64,000 bases of DNA from CACIAM-69d sp001698445 (GCF_043235035.1 NZ_JAZAQF010000088.1:114347-178346); one strand, 5' to 3'; shown: positions 27,082 to 36,519, counted from the stretch's first letter. Notes: generated by a model not told the origin, from the sequence alone. Numbers and translations: made by a program.

Positions 27082-30000
27082 ATGAGCACAGGCCGCGTGA
27101 GAATTTACGATTTAGCGAGAGAACTACATCTGGAAAATCGCGAGATCTTGGTGATCTGCGAGCAACTAAACATTCCCTTCAAAAGCCACAGCAGCACCAT
27201 CACCGAATCTGAAGCCGCTCAAATCCGCGCAGCCGCTCGTCAACAGTTTGCGAATCGTCCTGCGCCCTCCAGTCCTGGCCAATCCTCTGCCCCCTCGGTG
27301 AATCCAGCCTCCTCCAACCCTCCTGACTTGTCCCCCTCCGATACGCCCACAGAAGGGCGCGATTCAGCACCGGCTATGCAAAAAAAGCAGCAAATTCTCG
27401 AGATTCGCAAACCAAAGCTACGCCCCAACACCGAAGGAGCAGCCCCCGAAGCCACGCCCCCCGTCAGCCGTCCTGCCCCCCCGAAACTCGTTTCGCCCAA
27501 GCGGGCCGAACCCGCTCGCCCCGAAGCAGCCAAGCCTGAGGCGGCCAAGCCCGAAACCGTTACTCCTGTGAATGCACCTGCCCAGCCGCCCGATCCGCCC
27601 GCAGTGCCCCCCACGGACTCGATTGACCTGGATCTGGCTGAACCCAGTGCCCCTCGCCGGCCCGCTGCCACGGGCGATCGCCCCGCCGCCTCAGCAACTC
27701 CGGAACCCATTGCCGAAAAGAAAGCCGAACTGAAAACCCCACCCCGTCCCGGCACTGCCGCCACGCCGCGCCCGGTCAAGAAACCCGAGCTGGTAGGGCC
27801 GCCGTCGCGGCCGGCAAAGCCCGCCGAAAATAAACCCGCTGAACCTCGCGCGGGTGCGCCCAGTCGTCCATCCCGTCCCACCCGACCCGGCGAGGCCAAA
27901 GGCCCCGCAGCCGGCGGCCCTGGCAAAGGGGCCCCACCAACCATTGTGGAGTTGCGCCGGCCCAAGCCCGTGCGCCCCGCCGAAGCAACAGCCGACGGTA
28001 ACGCTGACGGCGCGGCCGCAGCCCCCACGGCCAAACTGCTGGAAAAACCCACACGTCCGGCCAGCAGCGGCGAAGATTATGAAAACAAGCTAAATCGACC
28101 AACCCTGAATCGCCCCACCAAGAAGGGCAAAGATTGGGAAGCGGAAGAGGAAGAGCGGGCCAGAATTGCCAAGGACAAGGCTGGCAAGAACAAGCGCCGT
28201 AACCAGGTGGAATTCGAAGACGAGGACGACTTCGAAGAAGATGATGAACTGATGATGGAAGGGGTGGACGGTCAGCCGGCTCCCTTCCAGGTCAGCCTAT
28301 CGATCGCCCGGCCGCCGAAGCCCAAGGGTGTTACCCCGCCGAAGCCAGCTCCGCAGCCCAAACCGGTTACCAAGAAGGGGGCCTCGCGCCCGCCTCAACG
28401 GGAACGTCGGGAACAACAGGTCAAGAAGGAACGACCGGAGCTGATTACCCTCACGGAGGGTCTGACGGTGGCCGAGTTGGCCGAAAAGCTGGCCGTTCCA
28501 GAAACGGAAGTGGTGAAGCGCCTGTTCCTGAAAGGGATGGCCGTCAGCATTACCCAAACCCTCGATGTTCCGACGGCCACCATGGTGGCCGAGGAGTTGG
28601 GGGTGATGGTGGAAACCGCCGAGAAGGAATCGGAAGCCCGCAAGGTCACCGAAATGCTCGATGTGGCCGACCTGGAAAGCCTCCAGCGCCGACCGCCGGT
28701 TGTCACCATCATGGGTCACGTAGACCACGGGAAAACCACCCTGCTCGACTCGATCCGCAAAACCAAGGTGGCCCAAGGGGAAGCCGGTGGCATTACCCAG
28801 CACATTGGGGCTTACCACGTGCAGGTAGACCAAGAGGGCGGCAGCAAGAAGGTGGTCTTCTTGGATACGCCGGGTCACGAAGCCTTCACGGCCATGCGTG
28901 CTCGGGGGGCGCGGGTCACAGACATTGCCATTTTGGTGGTGGCGGCCGATGACGGGGTGCAACCCCAAACGATCGAGGCTCTCAGCCATGCCCGCGCGGC
29001 GGAAGTGCCGATCGTGGTGGCCATTAACAAGATTGACAAGGAAGGCGCAAACCCCGATCGGGTGAAGCAGGAACTGGCCGAGCGCGGCCTTGTGCCGGAA
29101 GAGTGGGGTGGGGACACGATCATGGTTCCCGTGAGCGCCCTCAAGGGTCTCTATTTGGATGACCTGCTGGAGAACCTGCTGTTGGTGGCAGAAGTGGAAG
29201 ACTTGATGGCTAATCCCGATCGCCTAGCGCGCGGGACGGTCATTGAAGCCCACCTCGATCGGGCCCGTGGTCCGGTGGCCACCCTGCTGGTGCAAAACGG
29301 AACCCTGCGAGTTGGCGACATCCTCCTCGCCGGCCCAGCCCTGGGTAAGGTGCGGGCGATGATTGACGATCGCGGTAATCGCGTTGATGCCGCCACCCCT
29401 TCCTTCGCCGTTGAGGTGTTGGGTCTTAGCGAAGTCCCGGCCGCTGGGGAAGAATTTGAAGTCTTCGCCAACGAAAAAGATGCCCGCGCGATCGCCTCTC
29501 AGCGCAGCGACCAACAGCGCCAAAGCCGTCTGCAACAGGCCATGGCTTCCCGTCGCGTCAGCCTCACCAGCATCTCTGGCCAGGCTCAAGAGGGCGAGCT
29601 AAAGGAACTGAACCTCGTGCTCAAGGCCGATGTACAAGGCTCCCTGGAAGCCATTCTGGGATCTTTGCAACAACTGCCCCAAGACGAAGTGCAAGTACGC
29701 GTGTTGTTGGCTGCACCGGGTGAAATTTCCGAAACGGATATTGATCTGGCTGCCGCCAGTAGCGCCGTGGTTGTGGGCTTTAACACCACCCTCGCGCCTG
29801 GTGCTCGTCGCTCCGCCGATGAAGCGGGCATTGATGTCCGCGAATACAGCGTGATCTATAAACTGCTGGACGACATCCAAGCCGCCATGGAAGGGATGCT
29901 CGATCCGGAAGAGGTGGAAGAACCGCTGGGTCAAGCGGAAGTTCGGGGCGTGTTCCCGGTGGGTCGCGGCACGGTGGCCGGTTGCTATGTGCAGTCGGGC

Positions 30001-30216
30001 AAGCTGATTCGCGATTGTCTGCTGCGGGTGCGCCGTGGCAAGGAGTTGGTGTTCCAAGGTCGCATGGATTCGCTGAAGCGGTTCAAGGAAGACACCAAGG
30101 AAGTGAACAGCGGCTACGAGTGCGGTGTGAACTCCTCGGGCTTCAACGACTGGCAAATGGGCGACATCATCGAGGCCTATCGTCTGGTGGCCAAGCGTCG
30201 CACCCTGTCCCTCTAG
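27082..30216 (+). CDS. infB: Translation initiation factor IF-2
   Basis: 1044 aa, long as usual in cyanobacteria. IF-2 is the GTPase that brings initiator tRNA to the 30S subunit and promotes 50S joining. An N-terminal IF2N domain (VRIYDLARELHLENREILVICEQLNIPFKSH) is followed by a Pro/Ala/Lys-rich linker of more than 350 residues, a second IF2N-like domain (LTVAELAEKLAVPETEVVKRLFLKG), then the G domain with GHVDHGKTT, DTPGHEAF and NKIDK, and the beta-barrel and C-terminal domains. The linker reads as a complementary-strand open frame, which is a shadow. It is last in the rimP operon. Confidence 0.97.
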   Translation: MSTGRVRIYDLARELHLENREILVICEQLNIPFKSHSSTITESEAAQIRAAARQQFANRPAPSSPGQSSAPSVNPASSNPPDLSPSDTPTEGRDSAPAMQKKQQILEIRKPKLRPNTEGAAPEATPPVSRPAPPKLVSPKRAEPARPEAAKPEAAKPETVTPVNAPAQPPDPPAVPPTDSIDLDLAEPSAPRRPAATGDRPAASATPEPIAEKKAELKTPPRPGTAATPRPVKKPELVGPPSRPAKPAENKPAEPRAGAPSRPSRPTRPGEAKGPAAGGPGKGAPPTIVELRRPKPVRPAEATADGNADGAAAAPTAKLLEKPTRPASSGEDYENKLNRPTLNRPTKKGKDWEAEEEERARIAKDKAGKNKRRNQVEFEDEDDFEEDDELMMEGVDGQPAPFQVSLSIARPPKPKGVTPPKPAPQPKPVTKKGASRPPQRERREQQVKKERPELITLTEGLTVAELAEKLAVPETEVVKRLFLKGMAVSITQTLDVPTATMVAEELGVMVETAEKESEARKVTEMLDVADLESLQRRPPVVTIMGHVDHGKTTLLDSIRKTKVAQGEAGGITQHIGAYHVQVDQEGGSKKVVFLDTPGHEAFTAMRARGARVTDIAILVVAADDGVQPQTIEALSHARAAEVPIVVAINKIDKEGANPDRVKQELAERGLVPEEWGGDTIMVPVSALKGLYLDDLLENLLLVAEVEDLMANPDRLARGTVIEAHLDRARGPVATLLVQNGTLRVGDILLAGPALGKVRAMIDDRGNRVDAATPSFAVEVLGLSEVPAAGEEFEVFANEKDARAIASQRSDQQRQSRLQQAMASRRVSLTSISGQAQEGELKELNLVLKADVQGSLEAILGSLQQLPQDEVQVRVLLAAPGEISETDIDLAAASSAVVVGFNTTLAPGARRSADEAGIDVREYSVIYKLLDDIQAAMEGMLDPEEVEEPLGQAEVRGVFPVGRGTVAGCYVQSGKLIRDCLLRVRRGKELVFQGRMDSLKRFKEDTKEVNSGYECGVNSSGFNDWQMGDIIEAYRLVAKRRTLSL

Positions 30217-30342
30217 GGCATTTTGCGAAAGGTTAATCAGCGAGTTAGCTGATTGCTTCGTTGAGGGCGATCGAGTTCACAGCCCGATCGATTCCGATTC
30301 TGATTCTGATTCGATCGCCCATCACCCTTGATCTGGGTTTTG

Positions 30343-30390
30343 ATCAGCCCCGACTAGTCACCAACCATGTGCTAATCGGGGCTGATTCTT
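30343..30390 (+). terminator. Terminator of the rimP-nusA-ylxR-infB operon
   Basis: A 15-bp stem with one mismatch, ATCAGCCCCGACTAG (30343-30357) against CTAATCGGGGCTGAT (30372-30386), followed by TCTTTT. It lies 130 bp after the infB stop. The rest of the 30217-30536 gap shows no gene. Confidence 0.85.
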
Positions 30391-30536
30391 TTGTCTGGCA
30401 TCACAACCCGATCGCGTCAGGTCTGTTAAAACTGACGGAATAGTACAGTGGGGAAACCGAAACCCAAGGTGGTTCTGGATCGTCATTGAGCCATTCTGAA
30501 CCTGCTGATTATTTTTGCTGTTTTTGATTGCTTTGA

Positions 30537-31364
30537 ATGATTACGCTCTACACTGCTCCATCACGTTGGGGGCTGGCTAGCGTCAGTCCGGCTTGCATGG
30601 AATTGGAAACTTGGTTACGCATTGCCGAGTTGCCCTACCAAACAGCCTTAGCCACTGCCCAGGATCTGGCTCAGGCCCCCTATGGCAAAATTCCTTTTAT
30701 TGAAGAAGCAGGGCAAAAATGGGGTGACACAGCGTTAATTATTGAGCGCTTTCGCCAAACCCAAGGTGTTGATTTAGAAGCCGGTTTGAGCCAGGCCGAT
30801 CGCGCGATCGCCTTAGCTTTTCGTCGCCTGATTAAGGAACATCTCTACTGGGGTGGAATTGCGATTCGCTACCGCGATGAAGAAAACTGGCAAGACTACC
30901 AAAACTTAGTCTTGACCCTGGTTCCCAGTCATTGGAGCAAGGCCCAGAGCGTGGCCTTTGCGGAGAAATTTCGCCAAAGCATTCTGCAACAGATGACGCA
31001 ACAGGGCCTGGGCCGACTGAGTGACGCTGATTTATATCAACTCATTACGGCAGATTTGCAGGCCCTTTCGAATTTTCTGGCCGATAAGCCCTTTTTTATG
31101 GGCGATCGCCCAACTACGCTGGATGCCACAGCCTACGGTCACATCGGGAATTTCATTGAGCCACCCTATTCCAGCCCGATCGTGGACTTTGCCCGCCAAA
31201 AAACCAACCTCTGCGACCATTACCAGCGCATGTCAGCACGCTTTTTTGCCGACAAGGAGACCGAGCAGAAAGCGTCTATGCTGGTTACAAAGCTTGCCCA
31301 GCCGTTGGATAGCGCCTTAGCCGAAGAAGCAGGGCCGATCGGGTTGTCCATGAATGAACTTTGA
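30537..31364 (+). CDS. Glutathione S-transferase-like protein (thioredoxin-fold N-terminus, GST C-terminal domain)
   Basis: 275 aa, start ATG at 30537. The N-terminus ITLYTAPSRWGLASVSPACMELETWLRIAELPYQ resembles the thioredoxin-fold of the failed-axon-connections/metaxin-like GST group: LYT..., an early Pro-containing loop, then GKIPFIEEAG and DTALIIERF. The C-terminal half is helical with LSNFLADKPFFMGDRPTTLDATAYGHI, the GST C-terminal signature. The classical catalytic Ser/Cys/Tyr is not obvious; Ser17 or Cys20 are candidates. The function is unknown, perhaps glutathione-dependent detoxification or stress protection. Its last codons overlap a duplicated 14-bp unit. Confidence 0.8.
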   Translation: MITLYTAPSRWGLASVSPACMELETWLRIAELPYQTALATAQDLAQAPYGKIPFIEEAGQKWGDTALIIERFRQTQGVDLEAGLSQADRAIALAFRRLIKEHLYWGGIAIRYRDEENWQDYQNLVLTLVPSHWSKAQSVAFAEKFRQSILQQMTQQGLGRLSDADLYQLITADLQALSNFLADKPFFMGDRPTTLDATAYGHIGNFIEPPYSSPIVDFARQKTNLCDHYQRMSARFFADKETEQKASMLVTKLAQPLDSALAEEAGPIGLSMNEL

Positions 31365-31514
31365 TGAATGAACTTTGATTAAACAAGCCGTCATTCAACC
31401 GGCCGTAGCCCAACAAATTTGGACTGGACTAGCCTTACTTGAACCGGCCTTAATTAAACCGGCCTTGATTCAACTGGCTTTCATTCAACCGGCTTTCATG
31501 CAACCGGCTGAGCA
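31350..31514. repeat. Tandem-repeat zone after the GST-like gene
   Basis: Two exact copies of ATGAATGAACTTTG (31350-31377), the first overlapping the stop codon of the GST-like gene. From about 31389 to 31511 there are degenerate 15-bp units around AACCGGC followed by CTTGATTC-like sequence. A TTG-started frame through the second array (31375-31776) encodes repeating IQPA/IKPA residues and overlaps the next gene, so I treat it as non-coding. Confidence 0.65.
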
Positions 31515-31559
31515 ACTAACACGCAGAACAAACCAAACAGAGAGGGAAGGAGGTCGATC

Positions 31560-32624
31560 GTGCAGGGGCCAAAACGCGATCCGTATCTTTGGGTGCATTT
31601 GGCGGGGTTGGCAGCGCTGCCCCTCTGTGCGGAGTTGTGTTTACTGGGGTTGGCGGCGGGGGATCCTCTGCTGCCGGGTGGCTGGGACTGGCTGTTGGTG
31701 GGGCTGTTGGGAACTGCTCCGATTGTGGCCATGCAGTGGTTGCGCCCGTTTTATCCCTTTTCGGTTTTGCTGGTGAGCCTGCGGGCCGATCGCCTCAACG
31801 AAACGCAGCAACGAATTTTGCAACGCTGGGCCGGCTGGGAAACCAAGGCGATCGCGCTGGTTGCGTCCCTTTTGGTGCTTTGGGCTTTGCAACGGCTGGA
31901 TCAACTCTCCCCCTTGGCGGCGGAAATTGCCCCTCTGGATCAACGGGCGATCGGGCTGTTGGTGGTGTGGTTGGGGGCGCTTTTGGGCAGCCTGCTGCTC
32001 ACCGTCGCCCTCGTGTCTTTGTGGGTATTGCTCACTCCGCAGACCGCCTTCAGCGCGATCGAGCCTTTTCCCGTTGGCAACGTTCCCAGCAGCTTCCTGC
32101 GCCTCAGTGTCCGGCTCACCAAAGTCTTACCGGATTTGGAAAATGCTCCAGTGGTCGCGCCCGCCAAGGTTCCTGAACCAGAGTCAGCAACGCCCCCGGC
32201 CCCTCCAGCAGCCACCAATGCACCCCAGGAAGAAGCCGCCGCGATCGCCCCAGAGAATTCCCCGATTCCTGGTGATCTCGAGCCACTGGATGCCACAGAG
32301 CCAGTGAATACGGCTGAGCCATTGGATACCCCTGAATGGGTGACGGATTCGGCGGCTGTTGAGGAGAGCGAGTCTCCTGAGGCGATCGAATCTACGGAAT
32401 CTGAGCCGATCGCAAGCGACCCTACTGAGCCTGAGGCGATCGAGTCTACGGAATCTGAGGCGATCGAGTCTACGGAACCAGACTCCACCGAACCAGCGCC
32501 CACCGAAGCAACCAGCAGCAATCCCGAAACAGCAAACCAAGCCGCCGATGATGATGATTGGGGCGATATGGTCAGCGATAGTGACAGCCACAGCGATAGC
32601 GGTAATGATGGCGACGGCCACTAG
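31560..32624 (+). CDS. Low-complexity-tail membrane protein
   Basis: 354 aa. The start is a GTG at 31560, fixed by the strong ribosome-binding site AAGGAGGT just upstream. Residues about 10-165 carry four hydrophobic segments, including PLCAELCLLGLAAGDPLLP and LLVVWLGALLGSLLLTVALVSLWVLL. A short conserved stretch follows (EPFPVGNVPSSFLRLSVRLTKVLPDLENAP). The remaining 170 residues are a low-complexity Glu/Pro/Ala/Thr/Ser tail with units like EAIESTES and a final DDDDWGD...DSDSHSDSGNDGDGH. The order matches a cyanobacterial family named for this tail. The function is unknown; the tail is probably cytoplasmic. Confidence 0.85.
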   Translation: MQGPKRDPYLWVHLAGLAALPLCAELCLLGLAAGDPLLPGGWDWLLVGLLGTAPIVAMQWLRPFYPFSVLLVSLRADRLNETQQRILQRWAGWETKAIALVASLLVLWALQRLDQLSPLAAEIAPLDQRAIGLLVVWLGALLGSLLLTVALVSLWVLLTPQTAFSAIEPFPVGNVPSSFLRLSVRLTKVLPDLENAPVVAPAKVPEPESATPPAPPAATNAPQEEAAAIAPENSPIPGDLEPLDATEPVNTAEPLDTPEWVTDSAAVEESESPEAIESTESEPIASDPTEPEAIESTESEAIESTEPDSTEPAPTEATSSNPETANQAADDDDWGDMVSDSDSHSDSGNDGDGH

Positions 32625-32663
32625 GTTCAGAGCATCGGTTTAAACCATTTGATTGAACAAAAG

Positions 32664-32700
32664 CAAAACCCGACCTAGCGCGATGCCAAGTCGGGTTTTG
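32664..32700. terminator. Bidirectional terminator between the low-complexity-tail gene and ssrA
   Basis: Perfect 11-bp arms CAAAACCCGAC (32664-32674) and GTCGGGTTTTG (32690-32700). T-rich sequence lies on both sides, so it can end the rightward membrane-protein transcript and the leftward ssrA transcript. Confidence 0.85.
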
Positions 32701-32789
32701 AGTGAGTTAATTCGTTGTCTTGTTAACCAGATCACCAGCTTTTAGATCACTAGTTTCTGATTAGCGATCAGTGATTAACCGTAACGGAG

Positions 32790-33185
32790 TGGAGCTGGAG
32801 GGAGTCGAACCCATCGTCCGCACCAAGTAGTTATACCTTGTTCATTCACAGGCTTAGTCTCGCTGACCCTTGAGACGGGAACCGCTACTTAATCCCTAGC
32901 GGTAGGATGCCTCGATTAAAGTCTTTGCTAGCAGGCCAACCGAAGAAGACCGGACAGCGCATCCGTTGGGGTTAAACTCGGTGACCTTAACGGAGTCGGA
33001 CAGCGAGTGCTCAACCGTCTAGTTAGAGGTGTTACAAAACTTAGGCAACAGCCACAGTCTTGCGAGCGAAAGGAACGATGTTGTTCGCATCTACTTTTTT
33101 GAGCCATTGATTTACGAGAGTTAGCCCGCTCTCGGCCTGCATCACTCAGTACCTGTTCCCAGCACGTCGAAACCGTGACAGCCCC
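32790..33185 (-). ncRNA. ssrA: Transfer-messenger RNA (tmRNA)
   Basis: About 396 nt on the reverse strand. The 5' end GGGGCTG (33185-33179) pairs with CAGCTCC at the 3' end (32797-32791), forming the tRNA-like acceptor stem. The 5' arm has the hallmark CACGGTTTCGAC, and the T-arm has GGTTCGACTCC. The tag frame runs from the resume codon GCG at 33088 to the TAA at 33043-33041 and encodes ANNIVPFARKTVAVA, a cyanobacterial-type tag. CCA is not encoded. tmRNA with SmpB rescues stalled ribosomes and tags the unfinished protein for proteolysis. It is the one-piece form. Confidence 0.97.
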
Positions 33186-33462
33186 GTGGTGTTAGCAGTG
33201 TTTTCCAGCGTTCTTAGGGTTGCGATCGCCCCAGGTTAGGTTTGGCAACGGCCATTCCAGGAGGGCAACAGCAAACTAAGTTGAGCTTTCAGGAATCAAG
33301 GCATTAATTAGTGCATTCCCAATTAATTTGTTCCTAGGTGCTCTTGAGCTGGCTGCTATGGGAGTAGATAGCCATCGTTGAATGCTCCTGTATTCTATCG
33401 CGATTGGCGGGCGATCGGGCAAGGGCAATTGGGCGATCGGGGCGAAATTTCCCTACTTGTGG

Positions 33463-33849
33463 CTACGGTTTTGCGCCCTGGAAAGCTGCCAGCCCAAACG
33501 CGAGCCAACTGACAATGAGACCCACGCCCCCGATCGGGGTAATGACACCCAAAATTTTGGGCGCGCCGAAACTGAGGGCGTAAAGGCTGCCACTGAACAG
33601 CATCATCCCCAGCAGGGCAGACACCCCGGCGATCGGGAGGCTCGGGGCCACGGGTTTGGGCATCGCGCCCATCGCCACCGCAACCATACCCAACAGCAGC
33701 GCATGGATGAGTTGATAGCGGGCAGCCGTTTCAAAAATCGCCAAGGCGCGATCGCTCAGTTTTTCCGCTAACACATGGCTACCGAAGGCCCCAGCCGCCA
33801 CCGCCATTGCTCCTAAAAATCCAGCCCCACCTAAAAACCAGCGTTCCAT
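33463..33849 (-). CDS. DUF423 family membrane protein
   Basis: 128 aa from the ATG at 33849 (the frame opens nine codons earlier at a GTG). Four hydrophobic segments span the protein. The N-terminal motif GAMAVAAGAFGSHVL, then YQLIHALLLGMVAVAMG and the C-terminal ITPIGGVGLIVSWLAFGLAAF, define the DUF423 (YwdK-like) family. Its function is unknown. It sits between ssrA and the amine-oxidase gene, all leftward. Confidence 0.9.
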   Translation of the reverse strand: MERWFLGGAGFLGAMAVAAGAFGSHVLAEKLSDRALAIFETAARYQLIHALLLGMVAVAMGAMPKPVAPSLPIAGVSALLGMMLFSGSLYALSFGAPKILGVITPIGGVGLIVSWLAFGLAAFQGAKP

Positions 33850-34011
33850 TTGATTCACACCAGATTTTCTTGACACCGAATTTTAATGAATTCGGCCTTC
33901 CCTTAATTCCGAAAGCCATACCCAAGCACAAAGAAATCGGGATGAAAGCCAGCCAAAGGCTCTCGCAATTTAACCAATTCAGATTCAGGGCCGTGAATTG
34001 CTAGGCAGAAC

Positions 34012-35469
34012 CTAGGCAGAAGCGTGATGAATTGCCATGATCTGATCCGCAGCCCGTTGACCCGATCGATAGGCTCCGTGAACCGTGGCCGCATGATTGC
34101 GAGAGGTGGCTTCCCCAGCAAAAAACAGGCGATCGGCCACGGGTTTGGTCAGTTGACCGCGATCGCTCAGGGTGGCCCCCACTCGCAGGAAGGAATAGGA
34201 GCCGCCCGCAAAGGGATCGCGACCCCAACGAGTCACCCAAACCGCCGTTGGGTCAGGAATTTTGGGGCCAAACATTCGTCGCAGAGCCTTAAGGGCACTG
34301 GCGGCCTGTTGCCCGTCGCTGAGAGCTTCCAGCTCGCGGCCCTGTTGCGCCGCATTAAACCCCAACAAAATGGGGCGATCGCTGACCCGCTGGAAATTCA
34401 CCCACTCATTCCACAGACCCGGCGGATCGGAAACAAACCCGATCCAATCTGGCTCTGAGGGCCAAAAGGAGCGAGGGAATTCTAAATAGATTTTGTTCAA
34501 AATGCCCATTCCCAGTCGATTGATGGCGCTTTGGTGGGTGTCGGGTAGGGCCGGGGCAAAGGTCACTTGACCCGACTGCAACACCCCGATCGGCAAGGTC
34601 ACCACGGCCGCGATCCCAACCCATTCACCGCGATCGGTGGTGATTTTGACTCCCTGCTGATCATGCTCAATTCGGCGCACCATCTGGTTGAGCTGCAATG
34701 TCAAACCACTGGATAGGCGACGGGCGATCGAGTCGTAGCCGGTGGGGAACAGCACATCTGCCCCCTCAAAACCGTCACCCGCATCCCACTCATTGGCCGA
34801 TAGCTCCGCCATCGATCCAGCATATTCATGCTCGATCGACCCCTTCAGCAACATCCACACCGCCCGTTCATCGTCGGCCGTGAGGTTAGCCCGCTGAACC
34901 AAGGCTTGCAAGTCCGCCAACAGCGGGCGATCGGTGGAACGCTTTTCTCGCAACCGGTTCTGTTGAGCCAACACCTGCCCTAACACCTGCTCTAGGCGAT
35001 CGTGCCGGGCATCATCCACTAACCGGCTCTCCCAGTCATAGAGCCACTGATTTTCCACATCCGTGGCCACGGTGGGAATTTGCCACTGCTGAGCCAAGGC
35101 GGCGATCGGGTTGCCTTGGATGCCATGGATCCAACTGGCTCCCAAGTCCAGCGCCACCCCCTTCAGGGCCGAGGGTCGCAAAGACCACAAACGCCCCCCA
35201 ACCCGATCGCGCCCCTCCAGCACCACCGGATCCCACCCGCGCGATCGCAACTGACGGGCCGCGGCCAACCCGGCAATTCCCGCCCCAATAATCAAGACCC
35301 GGCGGGACGATTCAGCCTGCGTTAGCCCTGTCATTGATGGAGATTGTGGTGATGGGACTTGTTTGGATGACGATTGTTGAGCATTCAGCCCCCATCCCTG
35401 ACCGCAACTCACCAAACTAGCACCGGCCGCACCACCCAGCATTAACCGCAAGAATCGATCGCGCTTCAT
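34012..35469 (-). CDS. FAD-dependent amine oxidase (polyamine/monoamine oxidase-like), probable lipoprotein
   Basis: 485 aa from the ATG at 35469; the open frame extends 26 codons upstream without similarity. The N-terminus MKRDRFLRLMLGGAAGAS runs into a lipobox-like LVSC, suggesting a lipid-anchored exported protein; twin arginines are not adjacent, so Tat export of a folded flavoprotein is not assured. The FAD Rossmann motif is VLIIGAGIAGLAAARQLRSRG, then RDRVGGRLWS, DLGASWIHG, and the C-terminal flavin motif FFAGEATSRNHAATVHGAYRSG. The family oxidises amines such as polyamines. A polyamine transporter is encoded elsewhere in this window, but a link is speculative. Confidence 0.88.
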   Translation of the reverse strand: MKRDRFLRLMLGGAAGASLVSCGQGWGLNAQQSSSKQVPSPQSPSMTGLTQAESSRRVLIIGAGIAGLAAARQLRSRGWDPVVLEGRDRVGGRLWSLRPSALKGVALDLGASWIHGIQGNPIAALAQQWQIPTVATDVENQWLYDWESRLVDDARHDRLEQVLGQVLAQQNRLREKRSTDRPLLADLQALVQRANLTADDERAVWMLLKGSIEHEYAGSMAELSANEWDAGDGFEGADVLFPTGYDSIARRLSSGLTLQLNQMVRRIEHDQQGVKITTDRGEWVGIAAVVTLPIGVLQSGQVTFAPALPDTHQSAINRLGMGILNKIYLEFPRSFWPSEPDWIGFVSDPPGLWNEWVNFQRVSDRPILLGFNAAQQGRELEALSDGQQAASALKALRRMFGPKIPDPTAVWVTRWGRDPFAGGSYSFLRVGATLSDRGQLTKPVADRLFFAGEATSRNHAATVHGAYRSGQRAADQIMAIHHASA

Positions 35470-35682
35470 GGCCAACGCGCCACCCTTTGCCGCTTGTTTT
35501 TTTCCAGGATAGGCCGCCAACTCCAGCCCTTGATTAACCCTCTCCAAGTTGACCAGGGTTAATCAGCGGCAGCTTCTAGCCATCTCCGTTAATCTTCCTG
35601 AATTACCCACTGATTCCCATGATTCGGGCCCGGTAATTGGGTTACCATCGAAGACCCGCGCTTGCATTGGGTCCGCTCTGCC

Positions 35683-36519
35683 ATGTATCGTCCCAATCCA
35701 GAAAAAAAGCCGCTACGTAGAGCGCTGTTACTGCAACGCCAGGTTATGCCGCAAAACAAATGGCACAACCTCAGCACGGCCCTGCGCGATCGGATCCAGT
35801 CCCTCCCAGAGTGGCAAACGGCACAGGTGATTTTTGCCTATGTGAGCCATCGTTTGGAGCCGGATATTTTGCCCTTGGCGCAAACGGAGTTGGGACGCAA
35901 CAAAATTTGGGTGTTGCCCCGTTGCCAAGGGGAATTGCTGGTTTGGCATCGCTGGCAACCGGGCGAACCGCTGGAACCGGGGGCCTATGGGGTTCAGGAA
36001 CCCGCTAGCGATGCGCCCGTGGTGGAACCAACGGCGGCGGATTTAGTTTTGGCCCCCTGCGTTGGGGCCGATCGCCTGGGCTATCGGCTAGGCTACGGGG
36101 GAGGATACTACGATCGACTCTTGGCGGAGGTGCGCTCCAATACCCACACGATCGGCGTATGTTTCGACTTTGCCTTATTGGACGCGCTACCCACGGATCC
36201 TTGGGATCGGCAATTTGAAGCCTTTTGCACCGAAAGCCAGGTGATTCACCCCCAATCCCACGGCCCCACCCAAATTCGGATCACGATCAAACTTTTTGCC
36301 GTCTATCAAGAAACATTCGGCAAATCAGAGCTGATTTGGGAATTGCCTGCTGGCATCACGGCCGGTGAAGTTTGCGATCTGATGATCCAAAAACACCCCA
36401 ACCTGGAACATTGGCGAAACATGACCCGCTTCGGCATTAACTTTCAGTTTGTGCCCGATAGTACCCTGCTGCGGGATGGGGATGAACTGGTTTTAATTCC
36501 ACCGGTCAGCGGCGGTTAA
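35683..36519 (+). CDS. Fusion of 5-formyltetrahydrofolate cyclo-ligase (MTHFS) and MoaD
   Basis: 278 aa from the ATG at 35683 (a TTG seven codons earlier is also open). Residues 1 to about 195 are 5-formyl-THF cyclo-ligase: N-terminal KKPLRRALLLQRQ, PRC, and the ATP/folate loop LGYGGGYYDRLLAE with VCFDFALLDALPTDPWD. This enzyme uses ATP to convert 5-formyl-THF to 5,10-methenyl-THF. After the short linker HPQSHGPTQ, residues about 200-278 are a complete MoaD/ThiS ubiquitin-like domain, ending GDELVLIPPVSGG. The Gly-Gly C-terminus needed for thiocarboxylation by MoeB is exposed at the very end, so the MoaD part could serve molybdopterin synthase. No moaE or other molybdenum-cofactor gene is nearby. 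Confidence 0.9.
   Translation: MYRPNPEKKPLRRALLLQRQVMPQNKWHNLSTALRDRIQSLPEWQTAQVIFAYVSHRLEPDILPLAQTELGRNKIWVLPRCQGELLVWHRWQPGEPLEPGAYGVQEPASDAPVVEPTAADLVLAPCVGADRLGYRLGYGGGYYDRLLAEVRSNTHTIGVCFDFALLDALPTDPWDRQFEAFCTESQVIHPQSHGPTQIRITIKLFAVYQETFGKSELIWELPAGITAGEVCDLMIQKHPNLEHWRNMTRFGINFQFVPDSTLLRDGDELVLIPPVSGG

Noticed and set aside
31375..31776. 133-codon frame after the GST-like gene
   Set aside because: TTG start, built from a degenerate 15-bp repeat, and overlaps the membrane-protein gene whose start has a strong ribosome-binding site.
32790..32880. A tRNA gene suggested by a T-arm-like GGTTCGACTCC
   Set aside because: It is the tRNA-like 3' domain of tmRNA; the matching acceptor strand is 390 bp away at the tmRNA 5' end.
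33382..33771. 129-codon plus-strand frame
   Set aside because: Shadow of the DUF423 membrane protein on the reverse strand.
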